A program made the position numbers and the translations under genes. From assembly GCA_963966185.1 (NCBI GenBank), contig CAWZYM010000409.1, positions 435,001 to 499,000 of the forward strand: DNA of 64,000 nt, written 5' to 3'. How positions within the stretch are numbered: the first letter of the stretch is position 1; the number at the start of each line of letters is the position of its first letter. Below, piece after piece: positions 26,287 to 35,933 of this stretch. This DNA comes from Rhabditoides inermis (taxonomy: Eukaryota; Nematoda; Chromadorea; Rhabditida; Rhabditidae). The notes below the pieces were generated by a model. That model searched no databases, had not been told where the DNA came from, and saw nothing but the letters and a program-made list of their open reading frames with translations.

Positions 26287-28767
26287 CGATCCGTGATTTG
26301 TCTACCCGTTTATACACCGTTTCTACTCTCTCTTCCCGTGTTGTTTCCATGTGGTTTCTCGTTTGGACGCAATCATTGTCTCTGCGCTCATCTATCCGCT
26401 TTGACACCACATAGGCTCTGTGATCTATCATCTGTTATCACTCCCGCTCGCATTCTAGATAGTATTCCTCATGTGTGATATATTGTGATAACAGATGATA
26501 TGTATGCAACCTTTGTCGGAGTGCGCTTAGCTAAACAGGGTGCAATCCCTCAATGGCGAAGCAAACTCGTGATTGTCGAATCCGATTACAACAGTACTTG
26601 AGACTGTTCCTATCATACAGCAGTACGTATGCGACTGTTACCACTTACATTGAGCGTTGGAAGGAAGGTGTGTCAATTGCGACTCACTCTTCCTCTCCTT
26701 CGACTCTCTCTCTCTTGCTTGCGCTCCGGCGTACATCAGCCAACCGAGTGATCTCGGGGGTTCGGTTCCTATCTCAGGACACCCACATGCTCTTTATAGT
26801 CACCAGCCGCCCGACTGACAGCGGCAAGACTGGCTGACACAAAATCTGGCAACTGCTCTCTCAAGTGGTGGATTATTGGTAACATAAACCCACATATACT
26901 AGCGGATCCGACCGCAACTACGCTCATTACAAATGACAATGACACTGATTTCCGTACTTCAACTTCACATTTCGGAACGAAAAAGAGTTCTAGAAAAATA
27001 CTAATTGCGTCACCTTCATGGATGAGAACGGTAAACCGTTAAACTAATAGACAGACAGTTTGAAAAATACGTTTACACGCAATAGTGCGTTTTTACAAAC
27101 ATACGTGCAAACAGAGAGTCTGAGTGAATGACCTCGAATTTCAATGACACAACATGTGCGCTTTGAGATAGTCGTGTAGTCAAGGGCCCATATGATCACA
27201 CGGCTTGTTTCTTTGCGTACTGAAGTGTACATCTTCTTTTTTTTTGGCGACGTGACGACGTCGGCCTGCTAACTCTGCTAAAGAAGCATACATACCTATT
27301 ACCAGTTCCGCTTGAAAATGCTTATTTCAATATACTGTGTTCCACACAAATATGTGTTCCACAACAAATAACGCAATTGTGCATACCATGCAGAAATCTC
27401 AAGTACCGCACAGCTGAATTCTTCAGAGTATTCAAAAAGGAACCTAGCATTGCCAATCGCCGAGAAACGATAGCTGAACCTCTGGTCTCTGAGTTACGCA
27501 TTCAGTCACAATAATTTGTATCAGAGCGCTCCACTGGATTCTGCATAACAAAGCCACATACAGTCGGCTAATTGAAATGAATGAATATACGTACAAAAAT
27601 GTAACTACTCAACTTACAACCAACACAACACGATTTCCTCTCGTTTATACTTATACTTCTTCAATGCGAGAACATCATAATTCATAATTTCGTTTTAACT
27701 ATTCCTTTCATAGATGCATCGCACGCAGCGCACGTCTCACAAAGTTACAATACTTTCATACGTGCATTTGCAGTCTCTCCTTCCGTTTGGAACTTTGAAC
27801 ACTACAGTAAGACTGACATGTTTCTTGGTCGCAGCGGCCCGCAATCAGTCAAGCGTGCGCGTTACATATACAATTATCTCGTGTGAGCGCGGCGCTCTTG
27901 AATAAGCCATGGATCTGTCCACAAAAAAAGCTGGCCACAAAAAAGAGTACTTGAATAACCAATCAGGCAGAAGGGCAGTCAAGAGGAAGTGATGTCTGCT
28001 CGCTACCGTACACCCATTCGCGCGCACCAAATTGCATATTCAAGGGGCCGCCGCGCAGCTTCCGGCAATCATGCCAATTGCTCATTCAAGTGTTCGGCAC
28101 CCCGCTCCCTCCGCTTTCCGCGAAAACCTCTTTCATGCGTGCGAAATTGCTTATTCCTCATACCTCGCTCCTCGCAGAGCAACCGACATACGAAACTATT
28201 CGCTCACAAATAGAGGGGTTACAAAATACATACATACATATGTTCACTTTCAGTCCGCATATAAAGCCATTACATGCACTATCTACTATCTACGCCAACG
28301 ATACGTATTGTTCTACATACACAGCACAGACTCTTCTACATACACAGCACAGATTCTCGTCCAGTCTGTCTTTCAAATATCATTTGGTCATTTGTGTCTC
28401 GATAATCGACATCTCGTCGACATCTCGTCGCGTAACCGATAATCGCCAGCTTCCCGACTGTCTATTGCGAATGCTGACATAATAATTTGCACAATGCAGT
28501 ACATACATACTCAATGACAAATCACAAACGCGCAACGCATATACGCATTATATACTGAACAGCAATTCTTATATACTCAACGTTTCTGTCATTACATAAT
28601 CATACTCATTTGAGTTATCATATTAGTGACGTGTCGGTTACGGTAGTTTTGCCTCCACCCATTTCCACTCACCACCAATAGGCAAAGGAGGTGGAGACTT
28701 ATAGAAAAAAATCAAACGAAAAGGGCTCCAATAGGACCAAGGGGGCGTGTTCCGGAACGCAGAGGAG
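26287..28767 (+). other. Long non-coding leader of the LTR element
   Basis: About 2.5 kb without a convincing gene. Several frames of 60-136 codons occur (for example 28032-28442 and 28078-28482). They overlap each other in different frames and show no recognisable motif, so I do not call them. An unusual T-run followed by GGCGACGTGACGACGTCGG lies near 27236-27265. Confidence 0.6.
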
Positions 28768-28830
28768 TATATAAGACACTCCCGTTTCTCCATCCCTCAC
28801 TTCCCAGCCTGCGCTGCTCAGGAGAGGTCG
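28768..28830 (+). promoter_or_regulatory. Internal core promoter (TATA, Inr, DPE-like)
   Basis: TATATAA lies at 28768-28774. An initiator match TCACTTC (YYANWYY) has its A at 28799, 31 bases downstream. GGTCG at 28826-28830 fits the DPE consensus RGWYV at +28 to +32. The three spacings agree with each other. Transcription from here would give a gag message of short leader without using the LTR. The DPE motif is degenerate and could match by chance. Confidence 0.6.
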
Positions 28831-28837
28831 CTCTCCT
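28820..28837 (+). other. Hairpin just inside the predicted transcript
   Basis: AGGAGAG and CTCTCCT form a perfect 7-bp stem around GTCG. It overlaps the DPE-like site. Confidence 0.6.
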
Positions 28838-28964
28838 CTACCTTACCCTCTTAATTTTCCTTACACTTCTCTCAATAATACCGTATACGATATTGATTTT
28901 GTTCGTCAGTTTCTCTCGTTTCGTGTATTTTTTTGCCGCGCATTTGTTGTGTACCCTTCGCGCC

Positions 28965-29188
28965 ACCTCTCGCTTTAAACGAGAGGAACGGTGGCCTAGA
29001 GCCATTACCACTGACGGTGGCCTCGAGCCATTACAACTTACGGTGGCCTAAAGCCATTACAACTGACACTCCGAACGGAGTCCGAATATAACACTCCGCA
29101 CGGAGTTTCCTCTTGACACCTGTGTCACTTGTCACATCGATCCGAAATCGATTATCTCTCCTAACCTATACCCTTGACACTTCGTGTC
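28965..29188 (+). repeat. Chain of small hairpins in the gag leader
   Basis: In order: CCTCTCG/CGAGAGG (near 28966-28987, extendable by GCCACC/GGTGGC); three 26-bp direct repeats starting 28990, 29016 and 29042, each with TGGC/GCCA; ACTCCG/CGGAGT twice (29068-29081, 29093-29106); TGACAC/GTGTCA (29114-29127); ATCGAT/ATCGAT (29136-29152); GACAC/GTGTC (29176-29188). It lies between the internal promoter and the gag AUG, where packaging or translation signals are expected. Confidence 0.6.
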
Positions 29189-29268
29189 GATCATACAATC
29201 GCTCTTTCTCACAGTTTGTCATTGATTACTCGTGATATTACAACATCCTTATTCAGGAACAATCGGAG

Positions 29269-30732
29269 ATGGTGAATCTGGTCGAATTCGCGTCGAAAAT
29301 CGACATCCATGTTCAAATAGTTAAAAGTTTTACAGCAGCAGCAATTTCAAACCACTCACATGGAACCGCCTACACAGGCGGAGTCGAAGCACAAGTCCAG
29401 CTCGCCAACGAAAACAAAGAAAAAATAAAAACTGATTTGGAACTCATTGCGACATCAATGGATGCAATGCTTGACTACATCACAAAAGGAGTGACGAACA
29501 CACATCAAAGAACAAAGAGACAAGAAGATCTTTTACAGATACACACCATCCTGAAAAATAAACAAAGCATAGTGGAAGAATTGTCTTCTAAGGTGAAACA
29601 AACAAACATGGCACTCATGAAACGTCTTGAGGAAATTCAAGCTCTGGCTGAGCATCTGCAAACAACGATCATAATATCGTTGCCTAGAAAAGATTATTAC
29701 ACGGACATAGAGATAACCACAAAGTGCAAACTGAACACGTTGATGGACATCATTCAGGAAATGATTGGAGTTGAAAATGAACCTGACTTCAAGCAGGAAT
29801 CCTCCTCACACACTTCGCATTCGTCCGACAAAGGTATCTCAGTTGATACCGTCAGCAAGATACTAACAAAAGACAAGATAATGACATTCTCCGGAGAACC
29901 CGGAGAAAGCTTCTTAGAGTTTATATCAATCTTCGATACCCTCGTTCATAGGAATACACAAATTCCTGTCGTTCTGAAGTTTCTGACACTCAAATCGAAA
30001 CTACATGGAACAGCATTATCTCTCATCTCACGGTTTAAACTAAGAGAAGAATTATACATTCGCGCATACGACAAATTAAGACATAAGTATGGAGCGAAAC
30101 AATGCCAGTTGAGTGATCTCTACGATCAACTAACGCACATAAAACCAGCAACAGAACAAATTGACAACATTCGAGAAACCTTTAATAAGGTAACATCCAT
30201 TGTTTACGAACTCGAAACTCTTGATGTAAGCATCAACAGTGTATTTATCACACATCTCATCCGACGCAAGATGCCACTTTCTATAATCGACGAATTGATG
30301 AAAAAGAACGAGTCACCAGACACCGACATGGACACAAAAGAAATGCTGAACTTCATTGAAGACATTATCGAACGCAAAGAGTCGGTTGTTTCAGATTGCA
30401 AAGATACCTACTCCGACTACTCTCGTGAGATGCATACGATGTTTGCTCATCATGAATACGGTGAGCAGGAGAAATTCGAAGAAGTTTGTGAATATTGTGG
30501 TAACGATCAACATAGTTCTCTCGATTGCGATGAATATCGCACCGGAGAAGAGCGTCGCCAAGCTCTACTTGACCAAGACAGGTGCTACAAGTGTCTCAAT
30601 ACATTTGATCACGACATTGAAGATTGCAATGGAGAAAATTGCGAAGCATGCGGAGAAGATGACCATCACTTCACTTGTTGTTCGACAACTTATCCTGATG
30701 AAGAAGATAACGAATACACTGACCAAAACTAA
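29269..30732 (+). CDS. gag: Gag polyprotein, BEL/Pao-like (487 aa)
   Basis: Structural protein that would assemble the particle and bind the element RNA. The N-terminal part (about residues 40-130) is polar and helix-rich, likely coiled coil. From about residue 205 the segment FSGEPGESFLEFISIFDTLV and the following helices match the DUF1759-type capsid region of BEL/Pao Gag. Three zinc knuckles close the protein: CX2CX4HX4C from residue 407, a CX2CX5HX4C variant with one extra residue, and CX2CX4HX4C near 458. The spacer between knuckles 1 and 2 (ERRQALL..DRCYKC) is also typical of BEL. In autonomous BEL elements the frame continues into protease and RT; here it stops soon after the third knuckle in an acidic tail. 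The start is the AUG at 29269, preceded by a possible splice acceptor (TTATTCAG). The AUG is about 470 bp downstream of the internal promoter. A domesticated gag is conceivable, but the intact LTR flanks favour a mobile element. Confidence 0.88.
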   Translation: MVNLVEFASKIDIHVQIVKSFTAAAISNHSHGTAYTGGVEAQVQLANENKEKIKTDLELIATSMDAMLDYITKGVTNTHQRTKRQEDLLQIHTILKNKQSIVEELSSKVKQTNMALMKRLEEIQALAEHLQTTIIISLPRKDYYTDIEITTKCKLNTLMDIIQEMIGVENEPDFKQESSSHTSHSSDKGISVDTVSKILTKDKIMTFSGEPGESFLEFISIFDTLVHRNTQIPVVLKFLTLKSKLHGTALSLISRFKLREELYIRAYDKLRHKYGAKQCQLSDLYDQLTHIKPATEQIDNIRETFNKVTSIVYELETLDVSINSVFITHLIRRKMPLSIIDELMKKNESPDTDMDTKEMLNFIEDIIERKESVVSDCKDTYSDYSREMHTMFAHHEYGEQEKFEEVCEYCGNDQHSSLDCDEYRTGEERRQALLDQDRCYKCLNTFDHDIEDCNGENCEACGEDDHHFTCCSTTYPDEEDNEYTDQN

Positions 30733-30740
30733 TCACATCG

Positions 30741-31238
30741 AAAAAAAAAAAAAAAAAAAGTGTTCCCATTTTCTTATGAACAATTCGTTTTTGCATCACC
30801 TATATCTATTCCTGCATTAAAAAAAAACAGAAAAAAGTAAACAACGTTGTACACGTTTTATCAAGGAAGAATATGACATACGTATTGTGTTATTTCCGCT
30901 ATTTTTATGAAATAAAGGAACAGATGAAATAAAGGAACAGTATCCATATGTTTTCAAGTCAGAGAAAAGCAAGTAATATCAATATGTTTCAATAAATATA
31001 CAATGTTTCTTATCGTCTTATCGCGTTTCAAACTTAAGTATATAATCTCTTAAATCCTGATTCTTACTCGTTTGTTCAAGAACATATGTTTATTTCCTGC
31101 GTACATAAAACATTGTTTTCCTTTTCGCCGTCGCCCGGGAGGTGCCCACATACACTGCTAGTGTAGTACGCAAAAGAAATACCTGTAAAATGTAAACTAC
31201 AAGCGTGAACGGCATATTTGTTATGTCTACAATCCTAC
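30741..31238 (+). other. Gag 3' region, no gene
   Basis: A run of 19 A lies eight bases after the gag stop (30741-30759) and another A-rich patch near 30820. No AATAAA precedes the first run at the usual distance. The rest is AT-rich without a coding frame. Confidence 0.6.
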
Positions 31239-31283
31239 AAGAACCACAAAGGTTCTTCTAACTCGTACCCCAGGGTACGAGTT
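31239..31283 (+). other. Two tandem hairpins before the right LTR
   Basis: AAGAACC/GGTTCTT (7 bp, loop ACAAA, 31239-31257) is followed by AACTCGTACCC/GGGTACGAGTT (11 bp, loop CA, 31260-31283). Both stems are perfect. Confidence 0.75.
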
Positions 31284-31379
31284 CTTCTTCGTCGTCTTCG
31301 CGTCTACATCCCGTCCACTCGTCCGCCCCAGCGACCTCCACTGCCAGCGCGACTGACACCAGGAGCCATCAAGTCGCCC

Positions 31380-31386
31380 GGGGGAG
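31380..31386 (+). other. Polypurine tract
   Basis: GGGGGAG directly precedes the right LTR, where plus-strand priming would start. It is short. Confidence 0.5.
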
Positions 31387-31789
31387 TGTCGTGGATGAGA
31401 TACTCTCACCACGCTAAGGTCTACGAAATGTACCCGCGTTCTCCTATCGACCTCTTCTCGACAACCACCGGAGAGAGAGGACCTGCCGGCGCTGTCTGCG
31501 CCCTCCATTCTCTCGTCTCTCTCTTCTCTCTACACCCGGCTAGAAGCCCCGCCCCGAGGGCAGACCAGACTTCTGAGGAGAGTGACAGGAGGCGGTGGCT
31601 CGCCTCCCTCCCAGAATCTCATATTATTGTATCTAATAAACCTTCAATATATTGGTTATTGATATGTTTGGGAAAGAGAGTTAGAATGCGGTTCTCGTTA
31701 TGTTCTTGTGTCCCCCACTGAACCACCACGTTTACTGTTTACAGTAGGAATCTCATCCTCTCATAGATAGGGCATTAGAATATACGAAA
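31387..31789 (+). repeat. Right LTR
   Basis: 403 bp, same ends and length as the left copy, AATAAA at 31635-31640. Followed by the CATAC duplication. Confidence 0.9.
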
Positions 31790-34700
31790 CATACGAGAGA
31801 GTGAAAGATCAGAGATTTAAGAAAATTCATATCAGTAGCAGTGATCAATATTTATTCTCATTATTACTGATCTACTGATAGGCTTTGACCGCGGAGGCGC
31901 GCGGAGCGTGCCGGAGCGCTTTCTATGTGCAAACGAGAAAGTGAACGATCAGAGAGTCGGAGAAAATTCATATCAGTAGCAGTGATCAATGCATTCTTAC
32001 TATTACTGATCTACTGATATATTTTGACCGCGGAGGCGCGCGGAGCGTGCCGGAGCGCTTTCTATGTGCATACGAGAAAGTGAACGATCAGAGAGCCGGA
32101 GAAAATTCATATCAGTAGCAGTGATCAATGCATTCTTACTATTACTGATCTACTGATATATTTTGACCGCGGAGGCGCGCGGAGCGTGCCGGAGCGCTTT
32201 CTATGTGCATACGAGAAAGTGAACGATCAGAGAGTCGGAGAAAATTCATATCAGTAGCAGTGATCAATGCATTCTTACTATTACTGATCTACTGATAGAA
32301 TTTGACCGCGGAGGCGCGCGGAGCGTGCCGGAGCGCTTTCTATGTGCATACGAGAGAAAGAAAGATCAGAGAGTCGGAGAAAATTCATATCTGTAGCAGT
32401 GATCAATGCATTCTTACTATTACTGATCTACTGATATATTTTGACCGCGGAGGCGCGCGGAGCGTGCCGGAGCGCTTTCTATGTGCATACGAGAAAGTGA
32501 ACGATCAGAGAGTCGGAGAAAATTCATATCAGTAGCAGTGATCAATGCATTCTTACTATTACTGATCTACTGATATATTTTGACCGCGGAGGCGCGCGGA
32601 ACGTGCCGGAGCGCTTTCTATGTGCATACGAGAAAGTGAACGATCAGAGAGTCGGAGAAAATTCATATCAGTAGCAGTGATCGATGCATTCTTACTATTA
32701 CTGATCTACTGATAGAATTTGACCGCGGAGGCGCGCGGAGCGTGCCGAGCGCTTTCTATGTGCATACGAGAGAAAGAAAGATCAGAGAGTCGGAGAAAAT
32801 TCATATCAGTAGCCGTGATCAATGCATTCTTACTATTACTGACCTACTGATAAATTTTGAACGCGGAGGCGCGCGGAGCGTGCCGGAGCGCTTTCTATGT
32901 GCATACGAGAGAAAGAACGATCAGAGAGTCGGAGAAAATTCATATCTGTAGCAGTGATCAATGCATTCTTACTATTACTGATCTACTGATATATTTTGAC
33001 CGCGGAGGCGCGCGGAGCGTGCCGGAGCGCTTTCTATGTGCAAACGAGAAAGTGAACGATCAGAGAGTCGGAGAAAATTCATATCAGTAGCAGTGATCAA
33101 TGCATTCTTACTATTACTGATCTACTGATATATTTTGACCGCGGAGGCGCGCGGAGCGTGCCGGAGCGCTTTCTATGTGCATACGAGAGAGTGAACGATC
33201 AGAGAGTCGGAGAAAATTCATATCAGTAGCAGTGATCAATGCATTCTTACTATTACTGATCTACTGATATATTTTGACCGCGGAGGCGCGCGGAGCGTGT
33301 CGGAGCGCTTTCTATGTGCATACGAGAAAGTGAACGATCAGAGAGTCGGAGAAAATTCATATCAGTAGCAGTGATCAATGCATTCTTACTATTACTGATC
33401 TACTGATATATTTTGACCGCGGAGGCGCGCGGAGCGTGCCGGAGCGCTTTCTATGTGCATACGAGAAAGTGAACGATCAGAGAGTCGGAGAAAATTCATA
33501 TCAGTAGCAGTGATCAATGCATTCTTACTATTACTGATCTACTGATAGAATTTGACCGCGGAGGCGCGCGGAGCGTGCCGGAGCGCTTTCTATGTGCATG
33601 CGAGAGAAAGAAAGATCAGAGAGTCGGAGAAAATTCATATCAGTAGCCGTGATCAATGCATTCTTACTAATACTGATCTACTGATAAATTTTAAACGCGG
33701 AGGCGCGGAGCGTGCCGGAGCGCTTTCTATGTGCATACGAGAGAAAGAAAGATCAGAGAGTCGGAGAAAATTCATATCTGTAGCAGTGATCAATGCATTC
33801 TTACTATTACTGATCTACTGATATATTTTGACCGCGGAGGCGCGCGGAGCGTGCCGGAGCGCTTTCTATGTGCAAACGAGAAAGTGAACGATCAGAGAGT
33901 CGGAGAAAATTCATATCAGTAGCAGTGATCAATGCATTCTTACTATTACTGATCTACTGATATATTTTGACCGCGGAGGCGCGCGGAGCGTGCCGGAGCG
34001 CTTTCTATGTGCATACGAGAAAGTGAACGATCAGAGAGTCGGAGAAAATTCATATCAGTAGCAGTGATCAATGCATTCTTACTATTACTGATCTACTGAT
34101 ATATTTTGACCACGGAGGCGCGCGGAACGTGCCGGAGCGCTTTCTATGTGCATACGAGAGAAAGAAAGATCAGAGAGTCGGAGAAAATTCATATCAGTAG
34201 CAGTGATCAATGCATTCTTACTATTACTGATCTACTGATATATTTTGACCGCGGAGGCGCGCGGAGCGTGCCGGAGCGCTTTCTATGTGCAAACGAGAAA
34301 GTGAACGATCAGAGAGTCGGAGAAAATTCATATCAGTAGCAGTGATCAATGCATTCTTACTATTACTGATCTACTGATATATTTTGACCGCGGAGGCGCG
34401 CGGAGCGTGCCGGAGCGCTTTCTATGTGCATACGAGAAAGTGAACGATCAGAGAGTCGGAGAAAATTCATATCAGTAGCAGTGATCAATGCATTCTTACT
34501 ATTACTGATCTACTGATATATTTTGACCGCGGAGGCGCGCGGAACGTGCCGGAGCGCTTTCTATGTGCATACGAGAGAAAGAAAGATCAGAGAGTCGGAG
34601 AAAATTCATATCAGTAGCAGTGATCAATGCATTCTTACTATTACTGATCTACTGATAGAATTTGACCGCGGAGGCGCGCGGAGCGTGCCGAGCGCTTTCT

Positions 34701-35912
34701 ATGTGCATACGAGAGAAAGAAAGATCAGAGAGTCGGAGAAAATTCATATCAGTAGCCGTGATCAATGCATTCTTACTATTACTGATCTACTGATAAATTT
34801 TGAACGCGGAGGCGCGCGGAGCGTGCCGGAGCGCTTTCTATGTGCATACGAGAGAAAGAACGATCAGAGAGTCGGAGAAAATTCATATCTGTAGCAGTGA
34901 TCAATGCATTCTTACTATTACTGATCTACTGATAGAATTTGACCGCGGAGGCGCGCGGAGCGTGCCGAGCGCTTTCTATGTGCATACGAGAGAAAGAAAG
35001 ATCAGAGAGTCGGAGAAAATTCATATCAGTAGCAGTGATCAATGCATTCTTACTATTACTGATCTACTGATAGAATTTGACCGCGGAGGCGCGCGGAGCG
35101 TGCCGAGCGCTTTCTATGTGCATACGAGAGAAAGAAAGATCAGAGAGTCGGAGAAAATTCATATCAGTAGCCGTGATCAATGCATTCTTACTATTACTGA
35201 TCTACTGATAAATTTTGAACGCGGAGGCGCGCGGAGCGTGCCGGAGCGCTTTCTATGTGCATACGAGAGAAAGAACGATCAGAGAGTCGGAGAAAATTCA
35301 TATCTGTAGCAGTGATCAATGCATTCTTACTATTACTGATCTACTGATATATTTTGACCGCGGAGGCGCGCGGAGCGTGCCGGAGCGCTTTCTATGTGCG
35401 TACGAAAGAGTGAAAGCTCAGAGAGTAGGAGAGAAGGCATATCAGTATCAGTGATCAGTATATTATTATAATTACTGATTCACTGATCGGCTTTGACCGC
35501 GGAGGCGCGCGATGCGTGCCGGAGCGCCCTCCATGTGCATACGAGAGAGTAAAATATCAGAGAGTAGGAGAAAATGCAAATCAGTATCAGTGATCATTAT
35601 TGTTATTTTTATTACTGATCTACTGATATGCTCTGACAGCGGAGCGTGCCGGAGCGCCTTCTATGAGCATAGTAAATACATCTGTAGAAAAACAGTCAAC
35701 CAGATACTATCAACCAGATATGTAGACTGTGACACTTTCTATTTATTTAAATTTACTGAAAAAAATATGGAAATAAAAAAGATCAGTCATCTACTGGAAG
35801 ACTGACAACAGCACTTCTAGCACAGCTCCTAATAGCACTTCCAGAGCACATATCAAGTCGATCTATATATCAATCGATAGATAATTTTCTCCTCTATTTT
35901 ATACCTATATTT
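31790..35912 (+). repeat. Family-1 unit G, part after the LTR element
   Basis: The 139-bp array resumes with CATACGAGAGAG and runs to about 35640, followed by the tail. Monomers are very homogeneous (spacings of exactly 139 at 33121, 33260, 33399). They form higher-order blocks marked by a GCCGAGCG deletion variant at 34687, 34964 and 35102. Because three monomers equal 417 bp, open frames of 60-170 codons recur here; they are by-products of the repeat, not genes. Confidence 0.9.
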
Positions 35913-35933
35913 CTAGCGCGCGAAGCGCGCTAG
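35913..35933 (+). repeat. Terminal hairpin, family 1
   Basis: Standard arms CTAGCGCGC and GCGCGCTAG around GAA. The next unit begins TTGCC, as at 8700. Confidence 0.85.

Larger units (their letters stand above)
25875..31789 (+). mobile_element. Gag-only LTR retrotransposon (BEL/Pao-like), non-autonomous
   Basis: Two 403-bp direct repeats (25875-26277 and 31387-31789) bound 5.1 kb of internal sequence. The five-base duplication CATAC lies just outside (25870-25874 and 31790-31794), inside the satellite motif GTGCATACGAGAG. A TGG-type primer-binding site abuts the left LTR and a G-rich polypurine tract abuts the right one. The only substantial gene is gag (29269-30732). There is no protease, RT, RNase H or integrase in the 655 bp between gag and the right LTR, or in the 3-kb leader. 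It must use pol products from a related element, like other gag-retaining terminal-repeat elements. The LTRs look near-identical by eye, so insertion is probably recent. Confidence 0.88.

Noticed and set aside
28032..28482. Overlapping frames of 134 and 136 codons in the LTR-element leader
   Set aside because: They overlap in different frames, lack motifs and have no promoter or start context of note.
29269..30732. A domesticated host gag gene
   Set aside because: Intact LTRs, a target duplication, a primer site and insertion in satellite DNA point to a mobile element; the internal promoter keeps the idea open but weak.
32302..35454. Many overlapping open frames of 60-170 codons in the 139-bp array
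   Set aside because: Three monomers equal 417 bp, so any frame open through the repeat recurs. The translations are only the satellite read in frame and have no domain.
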